Source: Desulfobulbaceae bacterium (GTDB taxonomy: Bacteria; Desulfobacterota; Desulfobulbia; Desulfobulbales; SURF-16). From it: a DNA stretch of 64,000 nucleotides. Below, one piece after another: positions 9,125 to 18,550 of the stretch (the first letter of the stretch is position 1; each line of letters begins with the position of its first letter). The DNA lies in the NCBI GenBank assembly GCA_024637145.1, contig JAGXFQ010000041.1, positions 1 through 64,000 of the forward strand. Reading direction: 5' to 3'. The notes under the pieces are model-generated. The model saw only the letters and a program-made list of their open reading frames with translations. It was not told where the DNA came from and ran no database searches. The position numbers and the translations under genes were made by a program.

Positions 9125-10875
9125 ATCAAGATAGGGATCAGGGGGCAGCTTTTCTGGAGCGCGTCTTTGCCGATTTTATAGACGCTCTGGCCGGTGAAGA
9201 GAGCTGTCCCACCCTGATGACGGCCGTGCGTCAGCTGAGCCGGGCCCGGGCAGAGGGCCATATCTGTCTTGATCTGGCCTCCATGCCAGGGGAGAGGGCG
9301 GTTGCGGCAGTGGCTGAGCTGCTGCTGGCCACTGCCGTGGTGGGTGGGCCCGGGGAGAGCGTCCCCCTTATTATTGAGGGTCCCTATCTCTATCTCCACC
9401 GCTATCACCAGGCCGAGACCCAGGTGGCTTATTTTATCAGGGCCCGCTGCCATATGGATTTCCAGGGCCTTGCCCCGGCGGCACTGCAGGCCCCACTGGC
9501 CCGCTTCTTTCCTGGTGCCGGTCCGCTGCAGGGCGATTGGCAGCAGGTGGCGGCCATGGCCGCCCTGACCCGGAAATTCACGGTGATCAGCGGCGGTCCG
9601 GGCACGGGCAAGACCACCACTGTGGCCAAGATCCTGGCCCTCTACCTGGAGCTGCACCAGGGCCAGGGCCGGGTGATCCGGCTGGCGGCGCCCACGGGCA
9701 AGGCCGCGGCCCGGCTGCAGGAATCGATCCAGCAGGTGAAGGCGCAGCTCCCCGTCTCTGAAGAGACCAGGGCTGCTCTCCCCACGGAAACCGTGACCAT
9801 CCATCGTCTCCTTGGTCTGTCCCGGGGTCGGCCCCGCTATGACCGGCACCATCCCCTGCCGGCCGACCTGGTGGTCATTGATGAGGCCTCCATGGTGGAT
9901 CTGCCTCTGATGGCCCAGCTGATGGAGGCCTTGCCGGCAGGGTGCAGCCTGATCTTGCTGGGGGACCATTATCAGCTCTCTTCCGTGCAACCCGGCGCCG
10001 TCTTGGGGGATATCTGTGGCCTTGGGGAAGGGTTCAGCGCGACGTTTGCCGGCCTGGCCCGGGATCTGGGAGTCACCCTGGGGGAGGCGCCAAGCCGCCA
10101 AAACAGTCTGGCCGATGGCATCATTACCCTGCGCACCTCCTATCGCTTTGGTGCAAAGAGCGGTATCCGCCGATTGAGTGCCGCAGTAAACAGCGGCCAG
10201 GCCGATGAGGCCCTGGCCCTCCTCAACGATAGCTGCTTTCCTGATGTCCGGATGATCGACTACGGCAGCAACTGCGACCAGCTGGTGGCCACCGAGCTCT
10301 ATCCCGCCTTTGCCGGGCTGATAAACGCTCAAAGCAAGGAAGAGCAGCTGGCGGCCCTGGGCCGGTTCGGCGTTCTCTGCGCCCATCGCCAGGGCCCGGC
10401 CGGGATGGAGAGGATCAATGCCCTCCTGGTCAGGATGGCCGCCGGCAAGGAGAGCCGCGGCAAACCGCTCTACCCTGGTCTGCCCATTATGGTGGCCGGC
10501 AACAGTTATGAACTGCAGCTCTATAACGGCGACACCGGCGTCATTCATGATCAGGATGGCCGCCTTTACGTCTCTTTTGCCGATGGTAACGGTCTGCGCC
10601 AGGTGCTGGCCCGTAGGTTGCCGCCCTATAATCCGGCCTATGCCATGACCGTCCACAAGAGCCAGGGCTCAGAGTTTGACCAGGTGGTGGTGGTGCTGCC
10701 GGCCCAGCCATCAAGGGTGCTGGGGCGGGAGCTGCTCTATACCGCCCTCACCAGGGCCAGGCAGTCGGTGGAGGTCTGGGGCAATGCCGAGATCTTCCGG
10801 CAGGCCGTGGCCACGCCGGTGGTGCGGGTCTCCGGCCTGGCCCGTCGTTTATGGGGAGGCCGTCCTGGTGGCTGA
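9121..10875 (+). CDS. recD: Exodeoxyribonuclease V alpha chain (RecD helicase)
   Basis: RecD is the 5'-3' SF1B helicase of RecBCD. The protein has 584 residues. Walker A is GPGTGKT (159-165), motif II is VIDEASMVD (near 258), and the C-terminal motif is MTVHKSQGSEFDQVVVVLP (near 512). It begins inside the recB stop (ATGA overlap), which points to translational coupling and 1:1:1 supply. The operon appears to end here, and no clear hairpin terminator follows. Confidence 0.95.
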   Translation: MNQDRDQGAAFLERVFADFIDALAGEESCPTLMTAVRQLSRARAEGHICLDLASMPGERAVAAVAELLLATAVVGGPGESVPLIIEGPYLYLHRYHQAETQVAYFIRARCHMDFQGLAPAALQAPLARFFPGAGPLQGDWQQVAAMAALTRKFTVISGGPGTGKTTTVAKILALYLELHQGQGRVIRLAAPTGKAAARLQESIQQVKAQLPVSEETRAALPTETVTIHRLLGLSRGRPRYDRHHPLPADLVVIDEASMVDLPLMAQLMEALPAGCSLILLGDHYQLSSVQPGAVLGDICGLGEGFSATFAGLARDLGVTLGEAPSRQNSLADGIITLRTSYRFGAKSGIRRLSAAVNSGQADEALALLNDSCFPDVRMIDYGSNCDQLVATELYPAFAGLINAQSKEEQLAALGRFGVLCAHRQGPAGMERINALLVRMAAGKESRGKPLYPGLPIMVAGNSYELQLYNGDTGVIHDQDGRLYVSFADGNGLRQVLARRLPPYNPAYAMTVHKSQGSEFDQVVVVLPAQPSRVLGRELLYTALTRARQSVEVWGNAEIFRQAVATPVVRVSGLARRLWGGRPGG

Positions 10876-11358
10876 TCTCTCTTGCTGCTGTGCATTTGCT
10901 CCTATTTATAGAAATAAATATGGATTGTTCCCCGCCAGACCCTTCCTTGGGGGCCTTGGCCCCGGGCGCCTGGAGAGCCCTTTGCCGGAGAGAAGGCATT
11001 GCCTTTTTCTTACTGTTTTTAGGTGGAAATACCTGGGTTGGCAGGGGCTCTTTTTTAGGTTTGCGGCGCCTGGTTTGTTGCTTTGCGTCTTGCCTGGCCC
11101 CAAAAAATATGGTAGCGTGCTCTGCTGTTTGCTCTTGAGAATGGACCTATTTTCATGTCCATGGCTCTTCGCCCCCCCTGTTGTAACGCCTGTTTTCGCC
11201 TGTTTGCGGGTGGCTGACCCCTTTGTTAAAGAAAAGCAATCTGGAGCAAGATGCATCTCCCGCCCATGGCTGGAGAAGTTTTCATACTAAAGAGCCGTGC
11301 TGTTTCTTCTTGGAACAGCAGCTCTCTTGAAACAGAAATTTATTTAAGAGGTGTCCTG
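10876..11358. other. Intergenic region upstream of pycA
   Basis: No supported gene. The frame of pycA stays open up to an ATG at 11251, but the extra N-terminal residues do not resemble biotin carboxylases. The notable element is a leader hairpin at 11291-11326. Otherwise I see nothing. Confidence 0.5.
11291..11326 (+). promoter_or_regulatory. Leader hairpin upstream of pycA
   Basis: AGAGCCGTGCTGTT and AACAGCAGCTCTC can pair around a TCTTCTTGG loop, with a small bulge. It lies about 30 bp before the pycA ribosome binding site and is not followed by a T-run, so it is not a plain terminator. A regulatory or mRNA-stabilising role is inference. Confidence 0.4.
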
Positions 11359-12804
11359 TTGAAAAAGAAAATTCTGGTAGCCAATCGTGGTGAAATCGCG
11401 TGCCGGATTATCCGAGCCATTCAGGAGCTTGGTTATACCGCTGTAGCCCTCTATGAAACGCCGGACAAGGCAGCCCTGCATATCAGTGTTGCTGATGAAG
11501 CCATCTGGATTGGTGACGGTCCCCGGTGTGATTATCTTAATATTGATAAGATCATCAAGGTTGCCAAGAGTCACAATGTCGATGCCATTCATCCCGGCTA
11601 TGGTTTTCTCGCTGAAAATCCTGATTTCTCTCAGGCCTGTGCCGATAACGACATTATCTTTGTCGGCCCCACTGCCGAGGTTATCCAGAAGCTGGGCGAC
11701 AAGGTAACGGCCCGCAGGATCATGGCTGAGGCCAAGATCCCCATGGTGCCCGGTACCGACAATCTGCCTGCCGATGAGACCGAGGCGGTCAAGATGGCCC
11801 TGGAGTTTGCCAATAGGGTTAAATATCCCATTATGCTCAAGGCCACGGCCGGCGGCGGTGGCCGTGGTATCCGTCAGGTGGATAATGATGGCCAGATGAA
11901 AGAGCAGCTCCAGATTGCCCGGGCCGAGGCCAAGGCCGCCTTTTCCAGCGACAATGTCTACATGGAAAAGGTGGTGGTGAAGCCCAAGCATGTGGAGGTG
12001 CAGATCATCGCCGATCAGTTCGGCAACACCGTTCATCTGGGCACCCGTGACTGTTCCATCCAGCGCCGCAACCAGAAGCTGGTGGAGATTGCCCCCTCTC
12101 TGATCAAGGACAAAAAACTGCTGGATCAGATCTGTGACACGGCAGTGCGCGCTGCCAAAGCGGCCAACTACACCAATGCCGGTACCGTGGAGTTTCTCAT
12201 CGACAAGGACATGAATTATTATTTCATGGAGATCAATACCCGTATCCAGGTGGAACATACAGTGACGGAGATGGTCACCGGTGTGGATATTGTCCGAACC
12301 CAGATCAAGCTGGCCTTTGGCAAGGAACTGCTCTTTACTCAGGATGATGTCCAGATCCGCGGCCATGCCATTGAGATGCGGATCAATGCTGAGGATCCCC
12401 AGAACGATTTCATGCCTGAAGGCGGCAAGACCGTCACCACCTATCGTTCACCTGGCGGCTATGGCGTTCGCCTTGACGGTTTTGTCTATCAGGGTTTTAC
12501 CATTCCCCAGGTCTATGATTCTCTGTTGGTGAAGCTGACCGTCTTTGGCCTTTCCTGGAATGAGACGGTTGACCGCCTGCGGCGTTGTCTCTCCAATTAT
12601 GTGATCACCGGTCCCAAAACAACCATCCCTTTCTATCTGCAACTGGTCAACGAGCCCCAGTTCCAGTCAGGGGATTTTGATACATCCTACTTGGAAAATC
12701 ATCCGGAACTGCTGGACTATAAGGAAGACGATTCCGAGGTGAATAAACTTGCCGCCCTCATTGCCGAGATCCATCACAAGGGTAAAAATCCCTATGCGGC
12801 CTAG
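11359..12804 (+). CDS. pycA: Pyruvate carboxylase subunit A (biotin carboxylase)
   Basis: Catalyses ATP-dependent carboxylation of biotin carried on subunit B, feeding oxaloacetate formation from pyruvate. From the TTG at 11359 the protein has 481 residues, the usual size for a stand-alone biotin carboxylase. It opens with KKKILVANRGEIACRII, has the glycine-rich ATP-grasp loop KATAGGGGRGIRQV (near 158) and the catalytic EINTRIQVEHTVTEM block (near 292). I chose TTG because AGAGGTG (11347-11353) lies 5 nt upstream and the family start fits; the ATG at 11251 is an alternative. It is followed 71 bp later by pycB. An acetyl-CoA carboxylase AccC is less likely given the partner. Confidence 0.9.
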   Translation: MKKKILVANRGEIACRIIRAIQELGYTAVALYETPDKAALHISVADEAIWIGDGPRCDYLNIDKIIKVAKSHNVDAIHPGYGFLAENPDFSQACADNDIIFVGPTAEVIQKLGDKVTARRIMAEAKIPMVPGTDNLPADETEAVKMALEFANRVKYPIMLKATAGGGGRGIRQVDNDGQMKEQLQIARAEAKAAFSSDNVYMEKVVVKPKHVEVQIIADQFGNTVHLGTRDCSIQRRNQKLVEIAPSLIKDKKLLDQICDTAVRAAKAANYTNAGTVEFLIDKDMNYYFMEINTRIQVEHTVTEMVTGVDIVRTQIKLAFGKELLFTQDDVQIRGHAIEMRINAEDPQNDFMPEGGKTVTTYRSPGGYGVRLDGFVYQGFTIPQVYDSLLVKLTVFGLSWNETVDRLRRCLSNYVITGPKTTIPFYLQLVNEPQFQSGDFDTSYLENHPELLDYKEDDSEVNKLAALIAEIHHKGKNPYAA

Positions 12805-12875
12805 GCCGGTCCGGCAAGAAGTCTTTTGGCAGAGAAGAGAGATTTAGAGCGTAAATTTAGAGAAGAGGAGTCACC

Positions 12876-14801
12876 ATGGACCGCATCGTTCAAGGTATGC
12901 ATATAAAGGAAGTACTCAAGACTGTCCGCGCCGCTGACGGCTATTACATCACTAATACGGCCCGTGACCTGTCCCAGTCCGACTTTAAGAACCGAATCCT
13001 GCTCCACACCGATCTTATGGCTGCCGAGGCCAGGGAGAAGGCAGGCTATTTTTCCCTGGAGATCACCGGCGGCGCCTCCGTCCATGTCGATATTCTCCGC
13101 AAGCAGGTTGATCCTTTCCTGAAGCTCAAGCTGCTCAGGGAGGCCATGCCCAATACCATGTTTCAGACCCTGTGCCGGGGAGTGAATCTTTTTGGGTATC
13201 GCCCCTATCCCCAGAACGTCATCCGTCTCACTGTCCGGGAATTTGCCAAGTATGTGGATGTCTGGCGGGTCTTTGATTTTATGAACTACATTCCCAATAT
13301 GCAGGCCGTTTTTGAAGAGGTGCAGGAAGCCGGCAAGATTCTTGAGCCCTGTATCTGTTTTTCCACCGGACCCGAGCATACGGATGCCTTTTACGTGGAC
13401 AAGGTTGCTGAAATCCTGGCTGTCACCGGTGAGGATATTGTCCTCTGTATCAAAAACCATGGTGGCCTCGGCACCCCCACACGTCTGGGTGAATTGGTCC
13501 GGGCCATCAAGGATAAATATCCGGAGCTGGTGCTCCATTATCATGGTCATAACACCGATGGCAATGATATCGGCCGCATCACCGAGGCCGTCTTGAACGG
13601 CGCCAATATTGTCGATGCTGCTGATCATTCCTTCACCGGCTTCTATGGGCCGCCTCCTGTCTTGGGTGTCATGCAGAGTCTGGAAGGGTATGGCCATAAG
13701 GCGGTCACCGTTGATGCCGAGGCCGTTATCGCCACTTCTGATGCCATCCGGGACGAGCGTCCCCATTACGACCTCTTTGAGTCCCAGTTCAAGGGTTTTC
13801 TGCCCACGGTCCAGATCCACAAGCTGCCGGGCGGGGCCATGGGTTCCAGTCTGGAGCAGGCCGAAAAGGGTGGTTTCCTGGACAAGATGCCCGACATCCT
13901 CCATAAGGAGCTTCCCCTGGTTCAGAAGGAGCTTGGTAATTACTGGTCTGTAACCCCAGGTTCTCAGATCCTCTGGACCACGGCCGTGGCCAATGTTCAG
14001 GGCGGCGAGCGCTACGGCAATGCCTCCGGCGATCTGCGTAATCTGCTCTTGGGAAAATATGGTCCTTTCCCTTTTTACAAGCCTGCTGACTGGATCTACA
14101 AGAAGGTCCTGGGCCCTGATTGGCAGCAGATTTTAGAGACAGAGGGCGGCGTGGAAGATATTGAGGACATGGATATTGCCAAGGAGCGCACCATCTTGAC
14201 CGAACGGATCAAGAGAGAGCCCTCTGAGCAGGAGCTTGTCCTCTATCTGCAGCATCCAACGGATGCCGTGGAATTCTTCAAGTTTGAGGAGAAATTCGGC
14301 AAGGTCTATGTGCTGCCGCCGGCCATCTTTTTGAAGCGGGGTGGGTTTGCCCTTGGTGAAGAAATCACCTTTACCGATCATCTTGGCAAGGGTCACCTCG
14401 TCTCAGTGGGGCCCGCCCAAATGGACGAGGAGGGGGAGACTACCATCTATCTCACCGTTGACCACCATAACCGAAGCTATGTCATGCCCGCCGAGCACGT
14501 GGTCGGCAGCGTTGCCGCGGAACCGGAAATCGGCAAGGAAGAGATCGAAGAGTTGGCTGCGGTGGGCGATGTCCGCGCCCCCTATACGGCCAATGTCTGT
14601 GAAATTTCTGTGGAGGTTGGTCAGGAGGTGGTGGCCGGCGATACCCTGATTGTGGTTGAGGCCATGAAGATGCAGACCCCGGTGGTGGCCCAGGTGGACG
14701 GTATTGTCAAAAGTATCACCGTAAAGGTGGGCGATGCCGTGAAGCCCGGTGCCAAGATGGTGAAATTAAATACCGGTGCTGAAGAGGCAGAAGGGGAGTA
14801 G
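12876..14801 (+). CDS. pycB: Pyruvate carboxylase subunit B (carboxyltransferase plus biotin carrier)
   Basis: Transfers CO2 from carboxybiotin to pyruvate. The protein has 641 residues: a carboxyltransferase TIM barrel, a linker (about 440-560) and a C-terminal biotinyl domain with VEAMKM, biotin-lysine K598. In the barrel the metal-ligand region reads TARDLSQS where related enzymes have DTTxRDxHQS; the RD and QS pairs are kept. The lysine region reads IKNHGGLGTP instead of LKDMAGLLKP, and the metal histidines appear as HGHNTDG. So the catalytic residues are present in an unusual sequence setting. An oxaloacetate decarboxylase alpha chain is an alternative, but the adjacent biotin carboxylase and the absence of membrane subunits favour pyruvate carboxylase. 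A strong terminator follows. Confidence 0.88.
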   Translation: MDRIVQGMHIKEVLKTVRAADGYYITNTARDLSQSDFKNRILLHTDLMAAEAREKAGYFSLEITGGASVHVDILRKQVDPFLKLKLLREAMPNTMFQTLCRGVNLFGYRPYPQNVIRLTVREFAKYVDVWRVFDFMNYIPNMQAVFEEVQEAGKILEPCICFSTGPEHTDAFYVDKVAEILAVTGEDIVLCIKNHGGLGTPTRLGELVRAIKDKYPELVLHYHGHNTDGNDIGRITEAVLNGANIVDAADHSFTGFYGPPPVLGVMQSLEGYGHKAVTVDAEAVIATSDAIRDERPHYDLFESQFKGFLPTVQIHKLPGGAMGSSLEQAEKGGFLDKMPDILHKELPLVQKELGNYWSVTPGSQILWTTAVANVQGGERYGNASGDLRNLLLGKYGPFPFYKPADWIYKKVLGPDWQQILETEGGVEDIEDMDIAKERTILTERIKREPSEQELVLYLQHPTDAVEFFKFEEKFGKVYVLPPAIFLKRGGFALGEEITFTDHLGKGHLVSVGPAQMDEEGETTIYLTVDHHNRSYVMPAEHVVGSVAAEPEIGKEEIEELAAVGDVRAPYTANVCEISVEVGQEVVAGDTLIVVEAMKMQTPVVAQVDGIVKSITVKVGDAVKPGAKMVKLNTGAEEAEGE

Positions 14802-14830
14802 CGCTGGTATAGGTATTTCCAGGCTGTCTG

Positions 14831-14873
14831 AAAAAGCCCGCCGAGACTTTAAAGTCTCGGCGGGCTTTTTTTT
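14831..14873. terminator. Bidirectional rho-independent terminator after pycB
   Basis: AAAAAGCCCGCCGAGACTTT (14831-14850) is followed directly by its perfect reverse complement, then further T's. The A-run on the other strand lets it also end the leftward PPC-domain transcript. Confidence 0.93.
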
Positions 14874-14885
14874 TGTCAGCTGCCC

Positions 14886-15329
14886 CTAGTTGCCAAAGGT
14901 CAGCCTGTGGAAGCCGCCCTCTGCATACCAGGGGCGGCTGGCGTTGAAGCCGGTTATTTCAACGATATAGAGCTCGACAAGCAGATAGACCTTGGTTCCT
15001 TTGCGGGTGCAGACGGTCATGCTCTGGCCATGGTCGCCCAGGGAGGTGTGAAGATGAATTTTCGGTTCATCATCCTCGTCCCAGTAGATGGAACCGGTGC
15101 CCAGCAACTCCCGGGGTGAATCGACCTTTGCCCAGATAGGCTCCGGCGGCATGACGGGCTCCTTGGGCCCCACCACCACTTCCGCCTCGGCCAGGGCGCC
15201 GATGCAGTGAAACCAGCCGTTTCTGATTTTTTCCTTTTTAACAACCTGCTGCAGGCCGCCAAGAAAATCATCCCCGTGGTCAAAGCGGACAATAAAGACC
15301 CGGTTCATGGTACCGCTGCGGTATTCCAT
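14886..15329 (-). CDS. PPC (DUF296) domain protein
   Basis: A single-domain protein of 147 residues with the PPC fold found in plant AT-hook proteins and in stand-alone bacterial proteins. The conserved core is seen as IRNGWFHCIGALAEAEV (near 36) and the metal/ligand-like stretch KIHLHTSLGD (near 90). No signal peptide. Ribosome binding site AAGGAG sits inside the last codons of the upstream darP gene, whose stop is 3 bp away, so the two are co-transcribed. The biochemical role of bacterial PPC proteins is not known to me. Confidence 0.8.
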   Translation of the reverse strand: MEYRSGTMNRVFIVRFDHGDDFLGGLQQVVKKEKIRNGWFHCIGALAEAEVVVGPKEPVMPPEPIWAKVDSPRELLGTGSIYWDEDDEPKIHLHTSLGDHGQSMTVCTRKGTKVYLLVELYIVEITGFNASRPWYAEGGFHRLTFGN

Positions 15330-15332
15330 ATC

Positions 15333-15875
15333 TTACTCCTTCTGTAACTTGGCCGCGGTGGCCGCTGCCTGGAGGGCGCGAAAAATCTCCCGGGTATAGG
15401 TGATCTTGCGGGACCTGGAAAAGCGTAGCGCTGATTTTCTGACCGCCATTTCATCCAGGCCAGGGAAAAGGGAGAGGGCCATCTCCAGGGCCGGGGAGGG
15501 CCAATCTGGCCCCAGGGTTGTATCTTCGTGAAAGGCCTCATCCGCAGCGGCCAAGACATCGCTGATGATGTCGTCGCGCAACCGTTCCAGTTCATGGAAC
15601 TCGGCATTCTTTTTGAGGTGGGATCCTTTTCGTTCCTCCAGGAAATTGCGCAACGGCTCTGGATCTATTTCTCTGATCTGCTTGGTGATGTATTTGATCT
15701 GCCTCTTGCGGGCCCCGGCCTTTAAAGAGTGGGCGGCGATGAGCTCCTGCTTGAGAAAATCATCACAGGGCAGTTTCTTGATCTGCTGGGCGGAGAGATC
15801 CGCCAGTTCCATGGCCAGGCTTTCTATCTGTTTGGCCTGGCGTTTTTTTTCAGAGCGGGAAATGAGATAGGACAC
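15333..15875 (-). CDS. darP: DarP/YjgA family ribosome-associated protein (DUF615)
   Basis: The protein has 180 residues, is rich in Lys, Arg and Glu and almost wholly helical. It shows family blocks SRSEKKRQAKQIESL near the N-terminus, LKAGARKRQIKYITKQIR near 50 and ELERLRDDII near 95. DarP associates with late 50S ribosomal precursors and aids assembly. The start is a GTG at 15875 with GGAG 7 nt upstream. It is first in a two-gene unit with the PPC-domain protein. Confidence 0.85.
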   Translation of the reverse strand: MSYLISRSEKKRQAKQIESLAMELADLSAQQIKKLPCDDFLKQELIAAHSLKAGARKRQIKYITKQIREIDPEPLRNFLEERKGSHLKKNAEFHELERLRDDIISDVLAAADEAFHEDTTLGPDWPSPALEMALSLFPGLDEMAVRKSALRFSRSRKITYTREIFRALQAAATAAKLQKE

Positions 15876-15954
15876 GGGTGACTCCGTGGAAAGATTGTTT
15901 GAAAAGAGGAAGGCAGGCCCCTTGGTGCCCGCTTTTTATAGTTGCCGCGGCAGG

Positions 15955-15980
15955 GTGTAAGGGATTACACTCTTTTTTTT
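15955..15980 (+). other. Short hairpin with T-run upstream of the Fe-ADH gene
   Basis: GTGTAA-GGGA-TTACAC is followed by TC and eight T's. The 6-bp stem is weak for a terminator. It could be an attenuator for the rightward gene or an operator palindrome. Confidence 0.35.
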
Positions 15981-16071
15981 GGTAGGTTCAGGAAATCCTT
16001 ACGGTTCCTTGTCTGGCAACCCCATGAAAAAGAGATTCTTATTGATTATATTTATATAAAAGGAAAGGCCA

Positions 16072-17244
16072 ATGATTGCATTGAAAAAATTTATTGTAAC
16101 CCAACCCACCAGGATTCATTTCGGGGTGGGCATGGTGGAGAGTCTGCCCCAGGTGGTGAGAGATTGTGGCGGCACCAAGGCCCTTTTGGTTGCCGACCCC
16201 GCTCTCGAGCAGGTGGGTCTGTTGGCGAAGATCACGGCTCCCCTGGCAGCAGCGGGTCTGGAGTATCTCCTTTTTGATCATGTTGACCCTGAGCCGGGTC
16301 TGCTCCTGGCCGATGAGGGCACTGCCCTGGCCAAGGAGAACGGCTGTGATTGTGTGATTGGGGTTGGCGGTGGTTCCGCTATGGACGTGGCCAAGGCCAT
16401 CAGCATTCTGATCACCAATGGCGGCAAGGCGGAAGATTATCTGGGCCTGGGCAAGATCAAAAAGGCCGGGGTCCCCAAAATCATGGTGCCCACCACGGCC
16501 GGGACCGGCGCTGAGGTCACCTTCACCGCTGTCTTTATCAATGAAAAGACGAAAAGCAAGGGGGGCATGAATGGCGATCCCCTCTATCCGGATGCTGCTC
16601 TTCTTGATCCCACTCTGACCCTGACCCTCCCTCCCCATGTTACGGCCGCTCCGGGCATTGATGCCTTTGTCCATGCCATGGAGGCCTTTACCTCCACCCA
16701 GGGCCATCCCCTTTCTGACATGTACGCCTTGCAGGCCATGGAGCTTATCAGCAAGAACCTGCCCCTGGCCTATGCCAACGGCGCTCATCTTGAGGCCCGC
16801 AGCAACATGCTCCTGGGGTCGCTGCTGGCGGGGAAGGCCCTGGCTACGGCCGGCGTCGGTCTTATTCATGCCATGGCCTATCCCTTGGGCGGCATGTTCG
16901 GTATCTCCCACGGCCTGGCCAATGCCGTGCTCATGCCCTTTGTGGTGGATTATAATATCATCGCTGCCCCCCGCAAATATGCCCGCATTGCCGAGGTCAT
17001 GGGCTATGACATCAGTGACCTGAGCCGGCGCGAGGCAGCCGCTACCGCCGTGGAGGCGGTGTATAATCTCAATAATGACGTGGCCATCCCCACCTGTCTC
17101 GCGGATCTTGATATCCCGGCCGACAAGATCCCGGAGATGGCGGCAATTGCCCTCACCGTCACCCGGCCGGTGGAGAATAACCCCCGCCGGCCCACTTTGG
17201 CGGAGGTGATCGGCCTTTACGAGATGGCCCATGAGGGGTGGTGA
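16072..17244 (+). CDS. Iron-containing alcohol dehydrogenase, candidate KdnB-type oxidase
   Basis: A group III Fe-ADH of 390 residues. NAD-binding motif VGGGSAMDVAK (near 99), metal-binding region GIDAFVHAMEAF (near 198) and the histidines in LIHAMAYPLGGMFGISHG (near 266) are all present. It is preceded by a strong purine-rich ribosome binding site (AAAGGAAAGG). It lies 80 bp before a KdnA-like aminotransferase, and kdsB is close by. In Shewanella an Fe-ADH family enzyme (KdnB) oxidises C8 of Kdo before KdnA aminates it, so this gene may supply that step. Its sequence is closer to general Fe-ADHs than to KdnB as I remember it, so an ordinary alcohol or aldehyde role remains possible. Confidence 0.8.
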   Translation: MIALKKFIVTQPTRIHFGVGMVESLPQVVRDCGGTKALLVADPALEQVGLLAKITAPLAAAGLEYLLFDHVDPEPGLLLADEGTALAKENGCDCVIGVGGGSAMDVAKAISILITNGGKAEDYLGLGKIKKAGVPKIMVPTTAGTGAEVTFTAVFINEKTKSKGGMNGDPLYPDAALLDPTLTLTLPPHVTAAPGIDAFVHAMEAFTSTQGHPLSDMYALQAMELISKNLPLAYANGAHLEARSNMLLGSLLAGKALATAGVGLIHAMAYPLGGMFGISHGLANAVLMPFVVDYNIIAAPRKYARIAEVMGYDISDLSRREAAATAVEAVYNLNNDVAIPTCLADLDIPADKIPEMAAIALTVTRPVENNPRRPTLAEVIGLYEMAHEGW

Positions 17245-17324
17245 AATGCTAAGTTGGCAATCAGCACCAGGGTCCCAAAGAGAGGAATCAGCAGTCAGGA
17301 GTCAGGCAAAAGCAGGAGGAAACG

Positions 17325-18527
17325 ATGCCAGGTTTTGAAGTTTTTGGAGCAGAAGAGAAGAAAGAGATCATGGATGTCCTTGATACCGGGGTGCTGTTTC
17401 GGTATGAATTCGGCGAGCAGCGCCAGGGGATTTTCAAGGTCCGGGAATTTGAAGAGAAGTTTGCCGCCCATTGCGGCGCCCGGTACGGCCAGGCCGTGAC
17501 CTCCGGCACGGCCGCCCTCCAGGTGGCCATGACCGCCCTCGGTATCGGTCCCGGCGATGAGGTGATCACCCAGGGCTTCACCTTTGTCGCCACCTGGGAG
17601 GCGATCTTTGCTGTGGGGGCGGTGCCGGTCTTCACCGAAGTGGATGAGACCCTTAACATGGATCCCGCTGACCTGGAGAAGAAGATCACCCCCCGCACCA
17701 AGCTCATTATTCCCGTGCACATGCTGGGGGCTCAAGCCCGCATCAAGGAGATTCTGGCGGTGGCCGACAGGCACGCTCTTCCCGTGCTCGAGGATACGGC
17801 CCAGGCCCCGGGTGCCCGGCTTGGCGGCAAGGCCCTGGGCAGCTTCGGCGTCTGCGGCACCTTTTCCTTTGATGCCGTGAAGACCATCACCACCGGTGAG
17901 GGCGGCATGGTTATCACCAACGATGCAACCCTCTGGCGGCGGATGAGCGAGTACCATGACCATGGCCACGACCATGTGGCTAATCCCGGCGGCCGGGGCG
18001 GCGAGGGGCGCAGCTTCATCGGCTTTAATTACCGGATGATGGAGATTCAGGGCGCCATCGGCCTGGCCCAGCTGGCCAAGCTTGATGATATCGTGGCCCG
18101 GCAGCAGCAGAATAAGGCGGCCCTCAAGGAGGCGGCGGCCCATATCCCGGGGGTGACTTTTCGGACCATTCTTGATGAGCAGGGTGATTCCGCCTCTTTC
18201 CTGGCCTTCTTTCTGCCGGATGCGGAAGCTGCCGCCAAGGTGAACGCCCTCCTAACGGCAAATGGCGCCGGGGCCATGGCCTTTGGGGAAAACACCTGGC
18301 ATTTCTATCCCAAATGGGAACATCTGCTGGCCGGTTCCACCCTGGCCAGATCGGGCTGGCCCTTTAACGATGCCAAGGGCAAGAAGCGGGTGGTCTATGA
18401 CCCCGATCTTCTGCCTAAGTCCGCGGCCCTCATGGATCGTCTCCTGGTCTACCAGGTGCCGGTCAAACTCCCTGAGGAACGGCTGCGTCAGATAACCGAG
18501 GCCCTCAACAAGGCGGTTAATTATTGA
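17325..18527 (+). CDS. kdnA: DegT-family PLP aminotransferase, KdnA-like (8-amino-Kdo synthesis)
   Basis: A sugar aminotransferase of 400 residues. The N-terminus MPGFEVFGAEEKKE and the block SFDAVKTITTGEGG, with PLP lysine K186, followed by DHGHDH near 210, match KdnA of Shewanella as I recall it. KdnA converts the 8-keto derivative of Kdo to 8-amino-3,8-dideoxy-octulosonate with glutamate as donor. Ribosome binding site AGGAGGA is 5 nt upstream of the ATG. The Fe-ADH directly upstream and kdsB 1.5 kb downstream support an LPS-core role. Without these neighbours it would simply be a DegT/DnrJ/EryC1 family enzyme. Confidence 0.82.
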   Translation: MPGFEVFGAEEKKEIMDVLDTGVLFRYEFGEQRQGIFKVREFEEKFAAHCGARYGQAVTSGTAALQVAMTALGIGPGDEVITQGFTFVATWEAIFAVGAVPVFTEVDETLNMDPADLEKKITPRTKLIIPVHMLGAQARIKEILAVADRHALPVLEDTAQAPGARLGGKALGSFGVCGTFSFDAVKTITTGEGGMVITNDATLWRRMSEYHDHGHDHVANPGGRGGEGRSFIGFNYRMMEIQGAIGLAQLAKLDDIVARQQQNKAALKEAAAHIPGVTFRTILDEQGDSASFLAFFLPDAEAAAKVNALLTANGAGAMAFGENTWHFYPKWEHLLAGSTLARSGWPFNDAKGKKRVVYDPDLLPKSAALMDRLLVYQVPVKLPEERLRQITEALNKAVNY

Positions 18528-18550
18528 TAATCCCCTGGTGGCGCAGTACA

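Noticed and set aside
8989-10656. 555-codon open frame antisense to recB/recD
   Set aside because: Shadow of the recBD coding strand in GC-rich DNA; the opposite strand has all helicase motifs.
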